From Siphonodentalium dalli (taxonomy: Eukaryota; Mollusca; Scaphopoda; Gadilida; Siphonodentaliidae): DNA of 64,000 nucleotides. Shown piece after piece: positions 1-12,633 of the stretch. Under the pieces are notes generated by a model. That model had not been told where the DNA came from, did not search any database, and saw only the letters and a program-made list of their open reading frames with translations. The position numbers were made by a program, and so were the translations under genes. The DNA lies in NCBI GenBank assembly GCA_032622095.1, contig CP136066.1:56514609-56578608 (forward strand). Reading direction: 5' to 3'. Positions within the stretch are counted from its first letter, which is position 1. Every line of letters begins with the position of its first letter.

Positions 1-277
1 ACTATGCTTTTATTAAACTTTATTAAAATTTGTTTCATCTTATTTTTTTATACTCGGTCGTAAGTATGCCCGAGCACATGCTTTCGTCCTGTATTACTTT
101 TCGTACCCGGTTACGAAATCAATGGTGTTATCTCACGTTAGGACGATCTGCGATCATCGCCTCCGTCGGTAGAAGAAACATCATCTGAGTCCGAACTGTC
201 AATCTTATGCAATATTGCTAATACATTTCTTCATAATACGCCACAGCAGACCAGGTTTCATGTGCAATCGACAAAGA

Positions 278-490
278 ATGAAACGTTTCAGCATTTCGGT
301 GATGATTTGTGGATTTTTTCTAATTTTATTAGCTTTCTTAATTGATGTTAGCAATTTATCTGATTTATTTTCTGATCATTTTGATTTTAAAAACACTGAT
401 TCTGATGAAAGCAGGGAGATAATTTCATCAGCTGGCAATGGACCTCCATATCCTGATGGCGGTGCAAATAATGTGTTCTGGTTTGTACAG
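278..490 (+). CDS. Probable first coding exon of a TMEM62-like transmembrane protein (partial gene)
   Basis: This 71-codon open exon begins at an ATG and ends with a CAG followed by a GT donor (CAG|GTGATT). The first 20 or so residues include a hydrophobic segment (about residues 5-22, rich in I, L, F) that would act as a signal anchor. A Ser/Asp-rich lumenal stretch follows, and the exon ends with NNVFWFVQ. In TMEM62 (a metallophosphoesterase-like membrane protein) an N-terminal anchor is followed by a FW-x-x-Q segment leading into a S/T-D-I-H metal-binding motif. Here the reading breaks exactly before the place where that motif should start, which fits an exon boundary. The motif itself is not encoded after the donor, and no later exon was found in the window. 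The assignment rests on this short match and on recalled family architecture. It could instead be the remnant of a gene whose other exons are lost or far away. Confidence 0.5.
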
Positions 491-496
491 GTGATT
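491..496 (+). promoter_or_regulatory. Putative splice donor of the TMEM62-like exon
   Basis: The sequence CAG|GTGATT follows the last codon of the exon. It has the invariant GT but a weak +3 to +6 match. Protein similarity to the family stops at this point, which is the main support. Confidence 0.4.
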
Positions 497-549
497 TATT
501 GTAACAAACCTGATTGGTTTACGCATGAAATTATGCCGGTTTACGCATG

Positions 550-706
550 AAATTTCCACAGTTGTTGGCAATTTGTGTCAAAAACTCCGAAAACAGATAT
601 CACCACCCCTACTTATTATTTTATTGACGTCAATAATATAATAAGAAGGGTGGTGATATCTGTTTTCGGGGGTTTTGACACAAATTTCCAACAACTGTGG
701 AAATTT
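550..706. mobile_element. Foldback (palindromic) element, about 157 bp
   Basis: The two arms, 550-627 and 630-706, are near-perfect reverse complements centred on GACGTC at 626-631. The outer arm starts AAATTTCCACAGTTGTTGG and returns as its complement at 688-706. The arms differ at only a few positions, so the element or the repair event that made it is young. It lies 60 bp downstream of the TMEM62-like exon, inside the presumed intron. There is no coding capacity. A duplicated TTTACGCATGAAAT at 518-531 and 539-552 adjoins the left end. It resembles a foldback MITE. Confidence 0.7.
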
Positions 707-959
707 ATTATGCCAACGTTTTGTTCTTTCTTTCGTTTCTCAATGAATACCGTTATATGTGTGGAATTTCATAGGTGCTACATGTACATCTGTGCTAGTC
801 TTGCCCCAGGTTCAGACACTTTGTTCAGTTCCTTGCAACTTCACATCAAAACGCTTTCACCACCAAGACTCCAATAAGTGCATGCCTCCATCTTTGGGAT
901 GGATTACCTTCCTTAATATTTTTTCGGATATGATGTCATGAACTACTCTCATGTGCCTA

Positions 960-1270
960 CCCAGATAGCCACCCGACGTCGGCCCGACGGTCGGATATGA
1001 TGTCGGCATATGGTTGGCAGTCGACGTCATGCCGATCATGTCGGTTCGCTGTCATTTGCCGTCTTCGGGGTGGCCGTCTGCTATGACGTCGGCAGACGAC
1101 GTTGGCAACTGGTTGGCAACCGACGCCATGCTGAGTCGGCACGAAGGCATACCTGCCGACATCGATCGGCCTAATTTATGTCGGTGTGGCCGTTTGCTAT
1201 ATAGGTTGTCGACAAATAGTCAGTATCCAAAAATTGCAAATCGACTTCATCTCATTCGCCGACGAAGCTG
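960..1270. repeat. CpG-rich repeat built on GACGTCGG-type motifs
   Basis: This stretch is GC-rich compared with its AT-rich surroundings and repeats variants of CCGACGTCGG, GGTTGGCAACC and TGCCGAC in both orientations. Related pieces occur at 6370-6410 and 6800-6945. It looks like a dispersed repeat with internal inverted motifs. The two short reading frames through it on the minus strand are by-products of stop-poor GC-rich sequence. Confidence 0.6.
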
Positions 1271-1861
1271 AAATAACATAGAACAAAAATTCAGGACCAA
1301 ACGTTATTCCTATAACCACCCTTTCGACTGGGCCTCAGCAAAATAGAGATATCCCAGTTAGCCATCCGACATCGGTGCATGTCTTCGATAGCCAAAACTT
1401 TTCCGACAAAGGTCTGTTCGTGGTCTTGATTATACCATGCATAAATATCTACTCAATAGCTACAGCACGGGCATAGATATGGAGTAAATAATTGTGGTGT
1501 GATCCAGTTCGTGGTCATGTGAACTACTGAGATATAATGCCTCTATAGACTATAATTGGAAACGAAACTAACAGGACTAAAACTATTGCAATTCTCTGTG
1601 AATTTCCGGTTAACCAAGAAGTCACAAAACAAATATTGAAATGGTTATAAATGCCATAAGAAAAATGGCTAATTATCAATGTTTAATCGTGTTGATATAA
1701 TTATACATTACAAACCAAACAAAGCTACTGATATTGATAGGGATAATTCAAATGGAATATTATAGGATTTCGTATATACGATCCAGACCGCAAATAGCTA
1801 CCAACAATTTTTAATGTTAAAAATCCACTCAAATACACGTATAAACGGTATTTATTATGTA

Positions 1862-4647
1862 CTAGCAGGGTTACCCGGCGTTGCCCAGGTTAATGTATGC
1901 TGTGGATATTTGTTGGGAATAGAGAATGCTCTTGCTTAAAGTGTTATACGTTTTCTCATAAATTGCATATTCAAATAGCATCACAAAACATGATTATTAC
2001 AGTCATGGAAATAAGTAGTGACCAACATTGTCAATTGTCATTCTGTTTATCGCGATTAATCCGTTCCACCAATAATGAAGTATTTATTTATTTACAACTG
2101 CGTATACATTAGACGTTATAATATGCTACATGAACATCATAAACACATTAGTTCGATAAAAGATGATAATTGGGTTTTACATATTGAGATGTATCAATCA
2201 ATCTAGTGAGTTGGATTAAGATCTCGAGGACACCTGGCTATCATATCTCCATGAAGATACAGACGTTTCAAAGAAATTTCCAGGTGCTCCTCTGTTCATG
2301 GTGCTATATATTGGCTAAATATTCTTAGTTTAAACGAAATGTTGCTGCGCAAATATATCAGCTACATGTGCCAGGCACAGAGCGAGATTTTGAGTTGTTT
2401 ATGTCAGTCGATGAGTCTGTTCTAAATCCCTTCTCAGATGTCAGTATTGGTAGGATCCTGAAAAGTCTTGTGCTACTAACTGCATTTTCTTGTATACCAG
2501 AAGAAACTATATTTGACTGCACTCTGTGACCACTATTTTTGAACAGGCCTCCATATCGCTTGTAACTTTTTGTGGAAACTGCATTGAATGGAACAGACTA
2601 AATTTTGTTATTATATATATGCAATCATCTGACGGTTCGATGTCTCTCAGTTTGCACGAATATATGTATCTCTTCAATAGAATGATAAATATACGTTTAA
2701 TGCTTCTACTAGTTATCTCTTTTTGCTAGCTCATTGTGTGAATGCCTTGATTGCCATTCCCATATAAATATGACTGTTAAGAAGATATAATTGTTCAAGT
2801 GACTTATGTGGGTCACCACATGTCGGGATTGTGAAATGTGAACGCCCAACTACTTAAAATAATATGGAGATGGCCTGGTGACTGTATATAACTTATATGT
2901 GGATATCGGCGAATAGCAATCTTATCAATGATAGTGCATATCCGCTCGCCACCCGTGACGCAAACGACACCAAATGTGATTTAATTCATGGTATATCATT
3001 AGAGAAAAACGTGTATGAATTTGGTGTAATTTGGTTTATTAAATCAATTGTTGATGCAACGCTGACTCGAACAACGCCATATTGCGAAGGTGATTATATA
3101 TTCGTTTGGTGGAAATCAGCGACAAAACTATTTCACCATATTGTTTTAATTTCCCCTCCCACCAACAGCGTCATTTTAGAAAATTTTAACCCGCACCATT
3201 ATCTTCCTTGTAAAAAGTTACCCCTCTTAGAACGCCTTGGTGCCATCTCGATTGTACCGCGTGAAGTTATATATAGAACGCACACATACAGACAAAAAGA
3301 CATTTGAGAAGAAAGTGTCTGAATTTGATGGTAATTGGTACTAAAAATATTTTGTATCAGTTTTGGTGACCCCCCCCCCATCCCTATTTCGGACTCAAGC
3401 TGCACACACTAAGAATCATTAGAGATTATAGAAGCATATATAAGAAATTGGTGAAAATTGGCGAGTACACAAATTCGTATCAAATTTAAGGTCCCCATAT
3501 CTCTCACCCATAGGGCACCAATTTGGTGTATCTAAACCACACGATAAGATTCCTCGTATGACGGAGAAGAATATGTATCAATCTGGTGGAAATCGGCACT
3601 AAAGATATAGATATATGTTTTTGTGTCCCTCTCATCTCTATACACCACTGACTCGAATGGCCCCACTTGTGACATCATTAAACCACACGATTACACTCCT
3701 GATATCATGGAGAAGATTGTTTATAAGTTTGGTGATAATCGGCGACTAAACAATTTTTTTTATCAAATTTGGTGCCAATCCCTCCCCTCTCCGTCTCTCA
3801 CCCAAACAACACCATTATGGCATCTTTAAATCACGATTAGATTCCTCGTATCATGGATAAGAACGTGTATCAATTTGGTGGAAATTGGCGCTAAAAAAAG
3901 TGTGCATCAATTTTGGTGCCGCTGTCCCTTTCAATGCAACCCTGACTCGAATGAGGCCACATTTGACAGATAAAAGCCACACCATTAGACTCCTCATACC
4001 ATGGGGATGATTTTGTATAAGTGTGGTGGCAATCGGCGACTTATTATCAAATTTAGTGCCCACCCCTCCCAATCTCTCATCCAAAAACAACAATTTGGCG
4101 TTGTTAAATCGCACAATTAGATTCCTTGTATCATGAAGAAGAATATATATCAATTTGGTGGAAAATTAGTTTTATCAATTTTGGTGCCCCTCTCCCCTTC
4201 CGTTCACCCCTGACTCAAACGACGCCACTTTTGACATATTTAAACCACACCGTTGGATTCTTCATATCATGGGGATGATTATATGTAAGTTTCGTGGCAA
4301 TCGGCGACAGAAAAAAAATCTGCCCCCCCCCCTTTCCGGGCACCCCTGACGCGAACGGTGCGACTTTTGCCATATCTGAACAACGCCATTAGATTCCTCA
4401 TATTATGGGGATGATTATATATAAGTTTGGTGGCAATCGGCGACCAATTTTTTTTCGGCCCCTCCCCCTTTTCTGCCCCTGACAACAACGGCGTCACTTT
4501 AGAAAATTCTAACCCCGACCATTATCTTTCTCGTAAAAAGCTACTCCTAGTAGACCCCTTTGGCATCATCTAGATGGTCCCCTGTGAATTTCTATAGAAC
4601 ACAGACAGACAGACAGACAGACAGACATTCGCAAATATAGATATAGA
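1862..4647 (-). mobile_element. Helitron-like non-autonomous element, left copy (2786 bp)
   Basis: Read on the minus strand, the element starts TCTATATCTATATTTGCG followed by a GTCTGTCTG run. It ends GGGTAACCCTGCTAG, with host A before the TC and host T after the CTAG. Those are the hallmarks of Helitron-type rolling-circle elements: 5' TC, 3' CTRR preceded by a GC-rich short hairpin (GGGCAACGCCGGGTAACCC region, 1868-1889), A/T target, no target duplication. A second copy with the same two ends lies at 50177-53015 in the opposite orientation. The interior has about nine diverged tandem modules (roughly 3300-4500), and no Rep/helicase ORF is visible. The short ORFs across it on both strands, for example 2897-3307, are not conserved features. 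Confidence 0.8.
3300..4500 (-). repeat. Diverged tandem modules of about 145 bp inside the left Helitron-like element
   Basis: The phrase (T)TTCCACCAAATTGATACA, then a CATGATA..AGGAATCTAAT stretch and a CACCAAATTTGATA phrase, recurs on the minus strand roughly every 130-150 bp. Each module carries a G- or C-rich patch (poly-C on the + strand at 3369-3378 and 4323-4332). The same array is seen in the right copy. Confidence 0.75.
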
Positions 4648-4677
4648 TATTATTATAGTGGATCGAACAGTACTGCT

Positions 4678-4735
4678 AATGGGGTCGTTGTCGTAATGTT
4701 TTATACATGTACAACATTACGACAACGACCCCATT
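4678..4735. repeat. Perfect short palindrome with 23-bp arms
   Basis: AATGGGGTCGTTGTCGTAAT... at 4678-4700 is exactly reverse-complemented at 4713-4735 around a 12-base loop. It begins 31 bp beyond the 5' end of the left Helitron-like copy. It could form a strong hairpin in DNA or RNA. No coding role is evident. Confidence 0.8.
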
Positions 4736-6360
4736 ATGAAAAATATGAAATTCGTCAGACTTGATTTAGACATAATGTCTGGAATTTTGAATTTGAAATT
4801 TTGTATCCCAGAGTTTCCTATACTAAGATTTTTCCGGCCTAATCTTCATGGGTTCGATTGCCTGAAAGTCCAAAACTCTGTACCACGAAGCTCCAATACT
4901 CCGAAATTCCGATTAGCTTTCCAGTTCACATCATATATATCTACGCATATAGTTCGACCGAGAGTTCAGTCTGCATGCATGGTTGGCTTTTTCACATGCA
5001 TGTAGGGACTCTGGATTCACACCTCATATCACATACGTATACATAATTTGCTATACTCCTCTTCGGGAAGCAACGTACAGAATGACAAACACCGTGCAGT
5101 ACACGGAAATCTCCCACATGTATCGTGAACGATTCCTAGATCATCGCAATCTGGGCTAGATTAGGTTATCACGATTTGAACCCCGACATATTTGCGAATG
5201 GTTGATCGATCCGAGTTGAGGGACATCTCAATGTGCCATTCCGATCGATACACAGCCATTTTGATAAGAAATGATAATTTGTTCACGCTTACTGAAGTAA
5301 GCGCATTTGACGCAATCATTAACACTCATATACACTGAGTCCGTGTCTCCATTTAATTCTCTGATACATGTATCCTGCTTCTAACACCAAATTAATTCGT
5401 CACCATCATGCAGCAGGTTTTAAGATGACCGACATTGCTCCCTTGAGACAAGTCACAACCATTATCATCTATGTCCCATGCACACACCAACATCTCCATT
5501 CACGGGCGTTACTACTATGTGCTGTTATTACCATATCCAACATTGGTGCTGTAAAAATATAGAGGGAAATACTAAACCCACTTGCACACTTGATAGCACC
5601 CGATCGACTCCAATCCTGGCCAACATAAAAATATCTGATGACCTATAATATTAATATATGGCCGAGTTATCTACTAGGACAGATGGGCGGGAGGACCGAT
5701 GTGGCATGTCAATAGAAACAATTGTATTCATGTTTCATCATGCATATTTTAAATTTTAACATGCATTTTTATTAACAAAAAAGACTGTTGCCTTAATATC
5801 AAATCCAGGAATATACATGTAACTGTTATATAATAGAATATATTACAATAATTCAAATGGACATGGCTCATTAGAACTTCTAACATTTGTTGACGTGATT
5901 TGGAAGAAGGTGATATTATGTTGATTCATACGCGATATAAATAGTTACTGCATATGCCATGAACAATCCTGCTAATGTCAGAACTAGGTTCAATCTATAT
6001 TGAATTTTCGCGCATGTGTGACATGCATATGCATGTATATATGCATGTCCTTTATTTATACATGTACCATGTGATGACTAGATCATAACAAGGACGTTGA
6101 AGAAACTCTTTATCGATCAATGCCGAAGAAAGTTCTGGACCCAAACGTTCTCAATTATATCACTAAAATGAATCTTGCTGTGGCATAAAGAGGCCGAATA
6201 TAACGCTAATGTTAAGCATATGTGTATTCCTAATTTGTTGATCCCTCCAGAACCGGGCGCGATGTAACAAAATAGAACATAATTTGGACCTTCAATTGAC
6301 ATTCAAGTACCTTTTAGACATCACATATGTATGTAGCTGACAATAGATAATAATTAATAA
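4736..6360. other. Intergenic or intronic DNA with no recognised gene
   Basis: This is AT-rich sequence with short unremarkable reading frames only. I see no protein similarity, no RNA gene signature and no clear repeat apart from low-complexity ATGCATGTATATATGC runs near 6020-6060. Confidence 0.4.
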
Positions 6361-6799
6361 ATACGACACCATCGATTGCCAACGTCGGGCCGACGTCTGG
6401 TTGCCCACTGCGCTAATAATAGACAAAAATTGAATAAATGTTGGGGTGTTAACATACTAAAAGTCTAAAACGTAACAATCTGTTTTCAGATACAATGAGA
6501 AACTCTATATAATAGAGACAAATGTGGCAATTATTAAGCTGTTTTATTTAGGAGTACCAATCGAACCCGGAACTTCAGATGATTGCCATGAGTGTGCAAT
6601 ATATTTTGGAAATATATTAACTTACCTATATTATTCCGCCCTGAAAATGTATACATGCACGCATGGTCCTCTGCGTAATCATTAACACCGATTGTGATTA
6701 ATCTTTCACATCAGAGAATAAATAATGATGTTAGGCTCCTATCAGCAACGAATTTAAAGTAGAAAATAATGTGACCGAAGCTTTCAAATTGACGCAGCA

Positions 6800-6945
6800 G
6801 ATGAGACGTACAACGACGTCATATTAGCGACAATGACGTTTTCGGTCGGCAATCCGTCGTCCACCGTCGGGGCGACGTCGGCACAATGTCGTTGTGTGAT
6901 AGAGATGGTCGGCGACAGGTCGTCACCCGACGTTAACTAGATTTC
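6800..6945. repeat. Second copy of the GACGTCGG-rich dispersed repeat
   Basis: It carries the CCGTCGGGGCGACGTCGG and GGTCGGCGACAGGTCG style motifs seen at 960-1270. A short third fragment is at 6370-6410 (GCCAACGTCGGGCCGACGTC). Confidence 0.5.
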
Positions 6946-7831
6946 ACCAGAACTGGAGGTCAACATATGGTCGCTGCCGACGGGAAACTGACCAGTGATA
7001 ATTAAATCGCGAAATATTTATATATTACGTACCATATTGATGCCCGAAGTCGTATATTAATCTTTGCTACATAAATTCCACCATTGAAGGTTTATTGCAC
7101 AATCCATGCATTTCTTGCAAAGAGTTGAATATTTTTCAATCCAGTTAGTATTTTCTCCTAACCAACATATGGTAGTTAGTACCAAATAAGGAATTTACTA
7201 TGATAGTATTGTGAGTTGTAAGTTGTAGACGCACCAAATTAGGGGTTTCACAACCGACATATAATGCACGCGAATATAAATATAAGGAAATGATGCAATA
7301 TCGTGACTCTGCTTATAAAGTATTCACTGCGCTTTTTGCTAAAAAGTAAACAACACTTGACCTGCATTTTCTCTGACACCAAGCGTGTTTTGTGAATGAT
7401 ATCACATTCATATCATCATTATTCTATAATATTAGTATCTTCGTGAGCAGTGGCAGTCACTGATAGTCATTTGGATTTATTACATATCTATCAACGTAAT
7501 TCGCATGATCGCACGAGTATCCAGGCGTGTGATAATTATCAGGATCGCAATAGTGCAATCTGTCGACGTAACTATTTCATTCAGTGTTGTTAGACTGGTT
7601 CTCGCCGTTACTATTTTTACTTTTTCAATCACGACAATAAAGAAACAATAAGCGATCGATCTATGAGATGATTCATTCAAGTAGTTTCATTTCAAGAATA
7701 TGTTTGTCGAAGCACAGAATTTAATTTCAAACGCATCATTAAAGGTGGTTCAAAGTCACTCGCGGATAGACGGGCTCCCTGTCTGATTGTTGCATTAACC
7801 CTAAAATGCCGTTAAAACTCAATTAAATTCA

Positions 7832-8074
7832 CATTTTCTGTACCGGAGATGTACGATTGTGCGTCAACTTACTATGATACGGAGATATGTAATAAAAATA
7901 GAACCGCATGAGTGTCTGGATTCACAATCGTACATCTCCGGTGCAGAAAATCTATATACACGTCAGTATAAACAAGAAAAATAAGATGCATGCATCACAA
8001 TCGTACATCTCCGGTACAGAAAATATATATACACGTCAGTATAAACTAGAAAACTAAGATGCATGCATCAGGTC
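7832..8074. repeat. Inverted plus direct repeat cluster
   Basis: A 30-base segment at 7832-7861 (ATTTTCTGTACCGGAGATG...) is inverted at 7922-7951. From there a unit of about 77 bp (CACAATCGTACATCTCCGG ... AAGATGCATGCATC) is repeated directly at 7922-7997 and 7999-8074 with about 95% identity by eye. It is probably a foldback element with one end duplicated. Confidence 0.7.
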
Positions 8075-8130
8075 ACCCATGAACTATTATCATAGAATTC
8101 TTGTAGCTATCTATTATACATTTTGGAACA

Positions 8131-8495
8131 TCTCTCTGTATGTATGTGTGTATGAATGTATGTATGTATGTGTGTTATAGAGTCGAACACAGCTCGACCG
8201 ATCCGACTCGGATTTGGTATTTAACGTGTCAACTTGACCTCGCTCATAGGCATGTTTCTGGACCTTGACCGATCCTACTAAAATTTTGTGTGCAGGACTA
8301 CTTTGATCCCGGGAACAATATGGACGGGTCCGATTTCACGTGGGACCATGTCCTCGAACGTGCTGATATAGGCATGTTTCTGGACCAATTGAACAATAGT
8401 TTGTCCAGACGCTGTATATACCGGGTACTGCCCAAATGGAGGCGATCACAAAGAAATCCCTAAATAGCCCGAACGAAGTCGAGTACATCAGCTAG
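8131..8495 (+). mobile_element. Possible second Helitron-like family, 365 bp
   Basis: The element would start TCTCTCTGTATGTATGTG after a host A and end GTACATCAGCTAG before a host T. A tetranucleotide GTAT/GAAT run follows the 5' end, much as GTCTG does in the larger family. The internal phrase CATAGGCATGTTTCTGGACC recurs about 110 bp later. The hairpin expected just before CTAG is weak, so this is less secure than the copies at 1862 and 50177. Confidence 0.4.
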
Positions 8496-8499
8496 TATT

Positions 8500-11080
8500 A
8501 TATATTTCTAGATTTAGTTACAAACTATATACCTGTATATTGTACAAAGAAATATTTGACAAATGTATCTATATCAATATTGCCATAGGGATCATTAAAA
8601 ATAGATACGACGAAACAAAATTTTGAATGGTGCAAGTGATTGTGAGGAATAATAGGATCATAGGTACATTTAATTTATGGACGCTTGTTAATTTTCATTG
8701 GACTACATGTATCAGGTAATTTTTTATATTTCAAATGATGACAGGAATGCGGAATGCTACATCTTATTACAGATTATTTCCACATATAATCAGTGACTAC
8801 AGGCAGTCTGACAAAATAAAATTTCAGTGACACTCTATCCGAAGAGGGGGGTAATTTCATCTGTTACAGTGAATGGAGCGATGTGAATCTGGAAAGCTGA
8901 AATTTCTAAGTAATACTAGATATCGACATGAAGCGATAACATATAACGTAAATGCAATATGGCCGCTGGCGACCATTTTTTCCTATGAAATTCAAAAAAT
9001 ATTTGATAGCTCTCATCTAATATATCAATATCAAATAAATATGAAGTTTGGTAATGATCGGATGAGTGAAGTGGACTGTATGCTGTGCTAAAGGGTTTAG
9101 TATCCCGAAGATCCATATGAAGTTTATTAACGATTGGACAAGTAGGGTATACCAAATTATTGAGTCATGGAAAGAATAAAATCGAAGATGGTCATTGGCG
9201 GCCATGTTTTTCATCAAAACTCGGAAAACGTTGATGGCTATATAAGATTATAAAGAGATTCAGTTATTACTCCATGTAATTACTCTTTGATTACCACATG
9301 TGTAACATCTGCCATGCAGATCAAGAACTCAACTGACCATCCGCAGTGACCTACAAAAGCTGCTGACAACTATATGTGGCATACTAATAATGATACTGTC
9401 GGTACCTATTTGTTGCAAAACCAATCCTTCTCAAGTTCAATGGATCTTTTTCAAAGTAGTTCACTGTTGTTACACAAGGCATAATATTATATGGTTGCTA
9501 ACTAATGTTGAAATAATTATTTGACTAATCGACGTCGACTCGATTATTAAACAAGTCGACGCTGAAATCCGCCAGTCGAGGTAATATGGCCTACCGAATT
9601 CATACAGTTTCATGTTCGGTGCTGGGTGGCACCTCTCAGAATGCGTTCGATTCTTCTCTTATACCGGACAATTCCGATATTCTGATTTTTGTTCTCAGGC
9701 TGGTAGAGGTGTATGATTGTGTATAAGGTGTATACTGTTTATACTGTGTTATATTGTGTTATTTTCTGGAACATGCTATCATGTGACTTATTTCCACTAA
9801 AACAAGATACAATTTGTCGTATATTGGATAAATTCTAGCACATTGTAAACTATAGTTGATCTATAGTTTAAAAATATAAAAGACTACCATTGACAGAAGC
9901 GTGTGTGTGTGTGGGGGGGGGGGGGCGTTCATGGTTACTTATGATAGTTAAAGTGCAAGTTAAGATAACACACAAGGGGAAATGTCAAACATTTGGACAT
10001 TTAAGGACTATTTGTAGGATGATCTAATGCAGCTCATATATTGACTGTGACATTTGACCATTTTAATAAATATTTGTTAGCACAAGTAGCAATATTGGCT
10101 ATGGAAATATAAAAATGTACATTTGTGGCACGTGAAAATCAAGTTAGGAACGTGCGATATGATGCTACCCGACCGTAAAAGGGTGTAATCGAAATGCCTA
10201 ATTTTTGCATACCAGTCACAACTAGTTATCTTGCGCTTTAATTGTTAACACCTCTCCTTGTTCAACCAATTTAGGTTGTCTTTTGTCTATGAAATGATGG
10301 GATTGAAAAAAATGTTGTTAAAGGCATTTCCGCCCGATAACTTTGAGACATGTATATTCGATCGATATGTAGTTTCATCATTGTGTGGTCTTTTTTCAAT
10401 CCCGAAATTTGTACTCAATTTCGATCTATACACCAGATTTCGCGATGTTTTAATGACATTTCGCCAGTTATCTCCTTTTTTTGCTGCATCCTATACATAA
10501 AAAAATGCAAAACCAGAAAAGTTGATTTTTGTAAGACTGCTGTGGATGTTTCGACCGCACAATGATGAAACTATATATCGACAGAATATTTTATTTTATT
10601 GACAAAAGACAACCTAAATCGATGACAACAATATATATCAATAATAAAGTTTATATTTAAAAAAAGTAAATTAATAATTAATTAACAAAATTGACATAAT
10701 AATGTCAATAATATTTTTATATTTAAAACAGTAAATTAATCATTCCCACTTTTAAATTTAATTTAATTTTATCGGCTTCCTTGAAAAGATTCTTACCTTA
10801 ATATTTTTATGTGCACTTTAAAAATTTCATTGAGTCATCTTTGTCATGTATTGAGTTTGATATCTTTTGTTAACAGTTTATAAATCAAGTATGTCTCATG
10901 TTTGTTATTATATTGTATGTGTTTATTATGATTAAATAAAGTCACTATTTAAAATAAATGTATTCACTTTCTAAATTATTATTTCGCAAAAAAGCCTCAA
11001 ATACCCCAAAAACACAATAGTCTAGAGTCACCAATTAGTTAATCCGATTACCTATAACACTAAGCACATAAGCCGCATAC
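8500..11080. other. Gene-free stretch with small inverted repeats
   Basis: I see no coding similarity. A (GT)n/poly-G tract lies at 9902-9925. Short inverted repeats connect 10272-10290 with 10598-10620 and 10366-10390 with 10553-10578, and suggest an old foldback element of about 350 bp. The 10,620-10,980 portion is very AT-rich. Confidence 0.4.
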
Positions 11081-11084
11081 ACCT

Positions 11085-11580
11085 TTTAATTGGAGCCGGC
11101 CGCTTACACTTTATAGAACGAAAGAACGCAAAGTTGAATAAAAGTTGAATAAAATCAACAAATTTGTTAATTTAAAAACAATTCAAACGTTAATCTTTTC
11201 CATGTCATTACCCGGACATATGTACTAAATTTCAGTCATATCCATTTATAAACAAAGAGGATAATGGGACATCAAGACCGCTTACACCTTTTATTTTGGA
11301 GCCGGCCGCATACATGTACACTTTATAGTGTGTTTCAGAACGAAAAAGTTAAATAAAATAAACAAATTTGTTAATTTAAAAACAATTCAAACGTTATTGT
11401 ATTCCATGTCCCAGCCCGGACATATACACCAACTTTCAATAATATTCATTGCGAAACAACGGACCAAACGCCATATAACACCCCGTATACATCTTTTATT
11501 TCGAGCCGGCCTTGGCATACTACACTTTATAGTGTGTCCCCATAATGGCACCTTCTATAGGTGGCGCCATAATCGTGAGC
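11085..11580 (+). repeat. Tandem repeat of about 204-bp units (2.5 copies)
   Basis: The phrase TTTTATTTTGGAGCCGGCC recurs at about 11085, 11289 and 11493. After each of the first two copies comes ACAAATTTGTTAATTTAAAA and then a conserved CCCGGACATAT. The units have diverged by small indels. Confidence 0.75.
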
Positions 11581-12633
11581 AAACTTCCTTAATTTGCAGC
11601 AGGTATCCATAACAACTGCGTAGTTTAATTTGGAAAGTTCCCCAATTAATAGCGTAAATAGGGCGACTGTATTTGACAGAGAAGGCCTCTGTTATTGATT
11701 ATCATGTTGCTATACACTCAAAAACGACAAATACACACGACCGTTCAATCGTAATAGTCTATTCTCCCCATGTTAAACGACATCCGCAAATACCAAATAA
11801 CGCTAACCTACTGCAAATGTTTTACATGACAACTGTTAATATATTTGGGCTGAATTCATCTGATGTGGTAAGATTCCTCAAAATAAACAACAAAATCATC
11901 GTTACTTGGAAATGTAGTTTGGGCTAACATTTACACAAATCCTCCACCTCATTTATTTCGACACACACGTCAGTTGGAAATCCACTCCCATATAAACACC
12001 CAAATTGGGTGAAATAAGGAGGGATATGTTGTATATTGCTCGGGGTTGACATATCCCTGATTTCCATGTTGTCTGTCGACTGCCAAAATTCACGATGCTA
12101 TCACAGTACTTGTATATCTGAACTCATTATATGCATTCAATCTCTGTAACTTTATGCATGGCGTTGGTTGTGTGAAATGACGTCATTTGATTTCGTGCCC
12201 ACTCCAACCATGCTGTGTGGAAGCAACTTCGAGTTCGTTAACAGGCAAATAATTGCTCAAATACATCACTCATTTGTACGTAATAATGCTAGCTTAAAAT
12301 GCTAATGTACGTGTAAGGTGTGTTTAGATTGTGCTACGTCCCATGGATTTTGAATGCATACTCATTGGTCTGACTTGTCATCGCAGCATGTGAAAATAAT
12401 ATCAATATTGTGCTACAGACACTGTTGAATTTGATGGTTACCAAATGACCATTATTCATAAAATAGGTCAATAATGGTGACATTTCGTGTGTTGAAATGT
12501 GCATTATATTAAATAATAACATCGGTGAATAATAGTTTGTGACCTCGCAACGACATTATTCTAGATTATGCCGATTGTCCAAGGTAGATAAGTTTTTTAA
12601 TTCATCCACCAATTGAACGTGATAACTAGCTTT

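Noticed and set aside
1014-1271. Short ORFs in the GACGTCGG repeat
   Set aside because: GC-rich palindromic repeat sequence gives stop-poor frames on both strands. No family resemblance was seen.
2897-3307. 136-codon ORF in the left Helitron-like copy
   Set aside because: The frame is not preserved in the right copy and spans the non-coding tandem modules.
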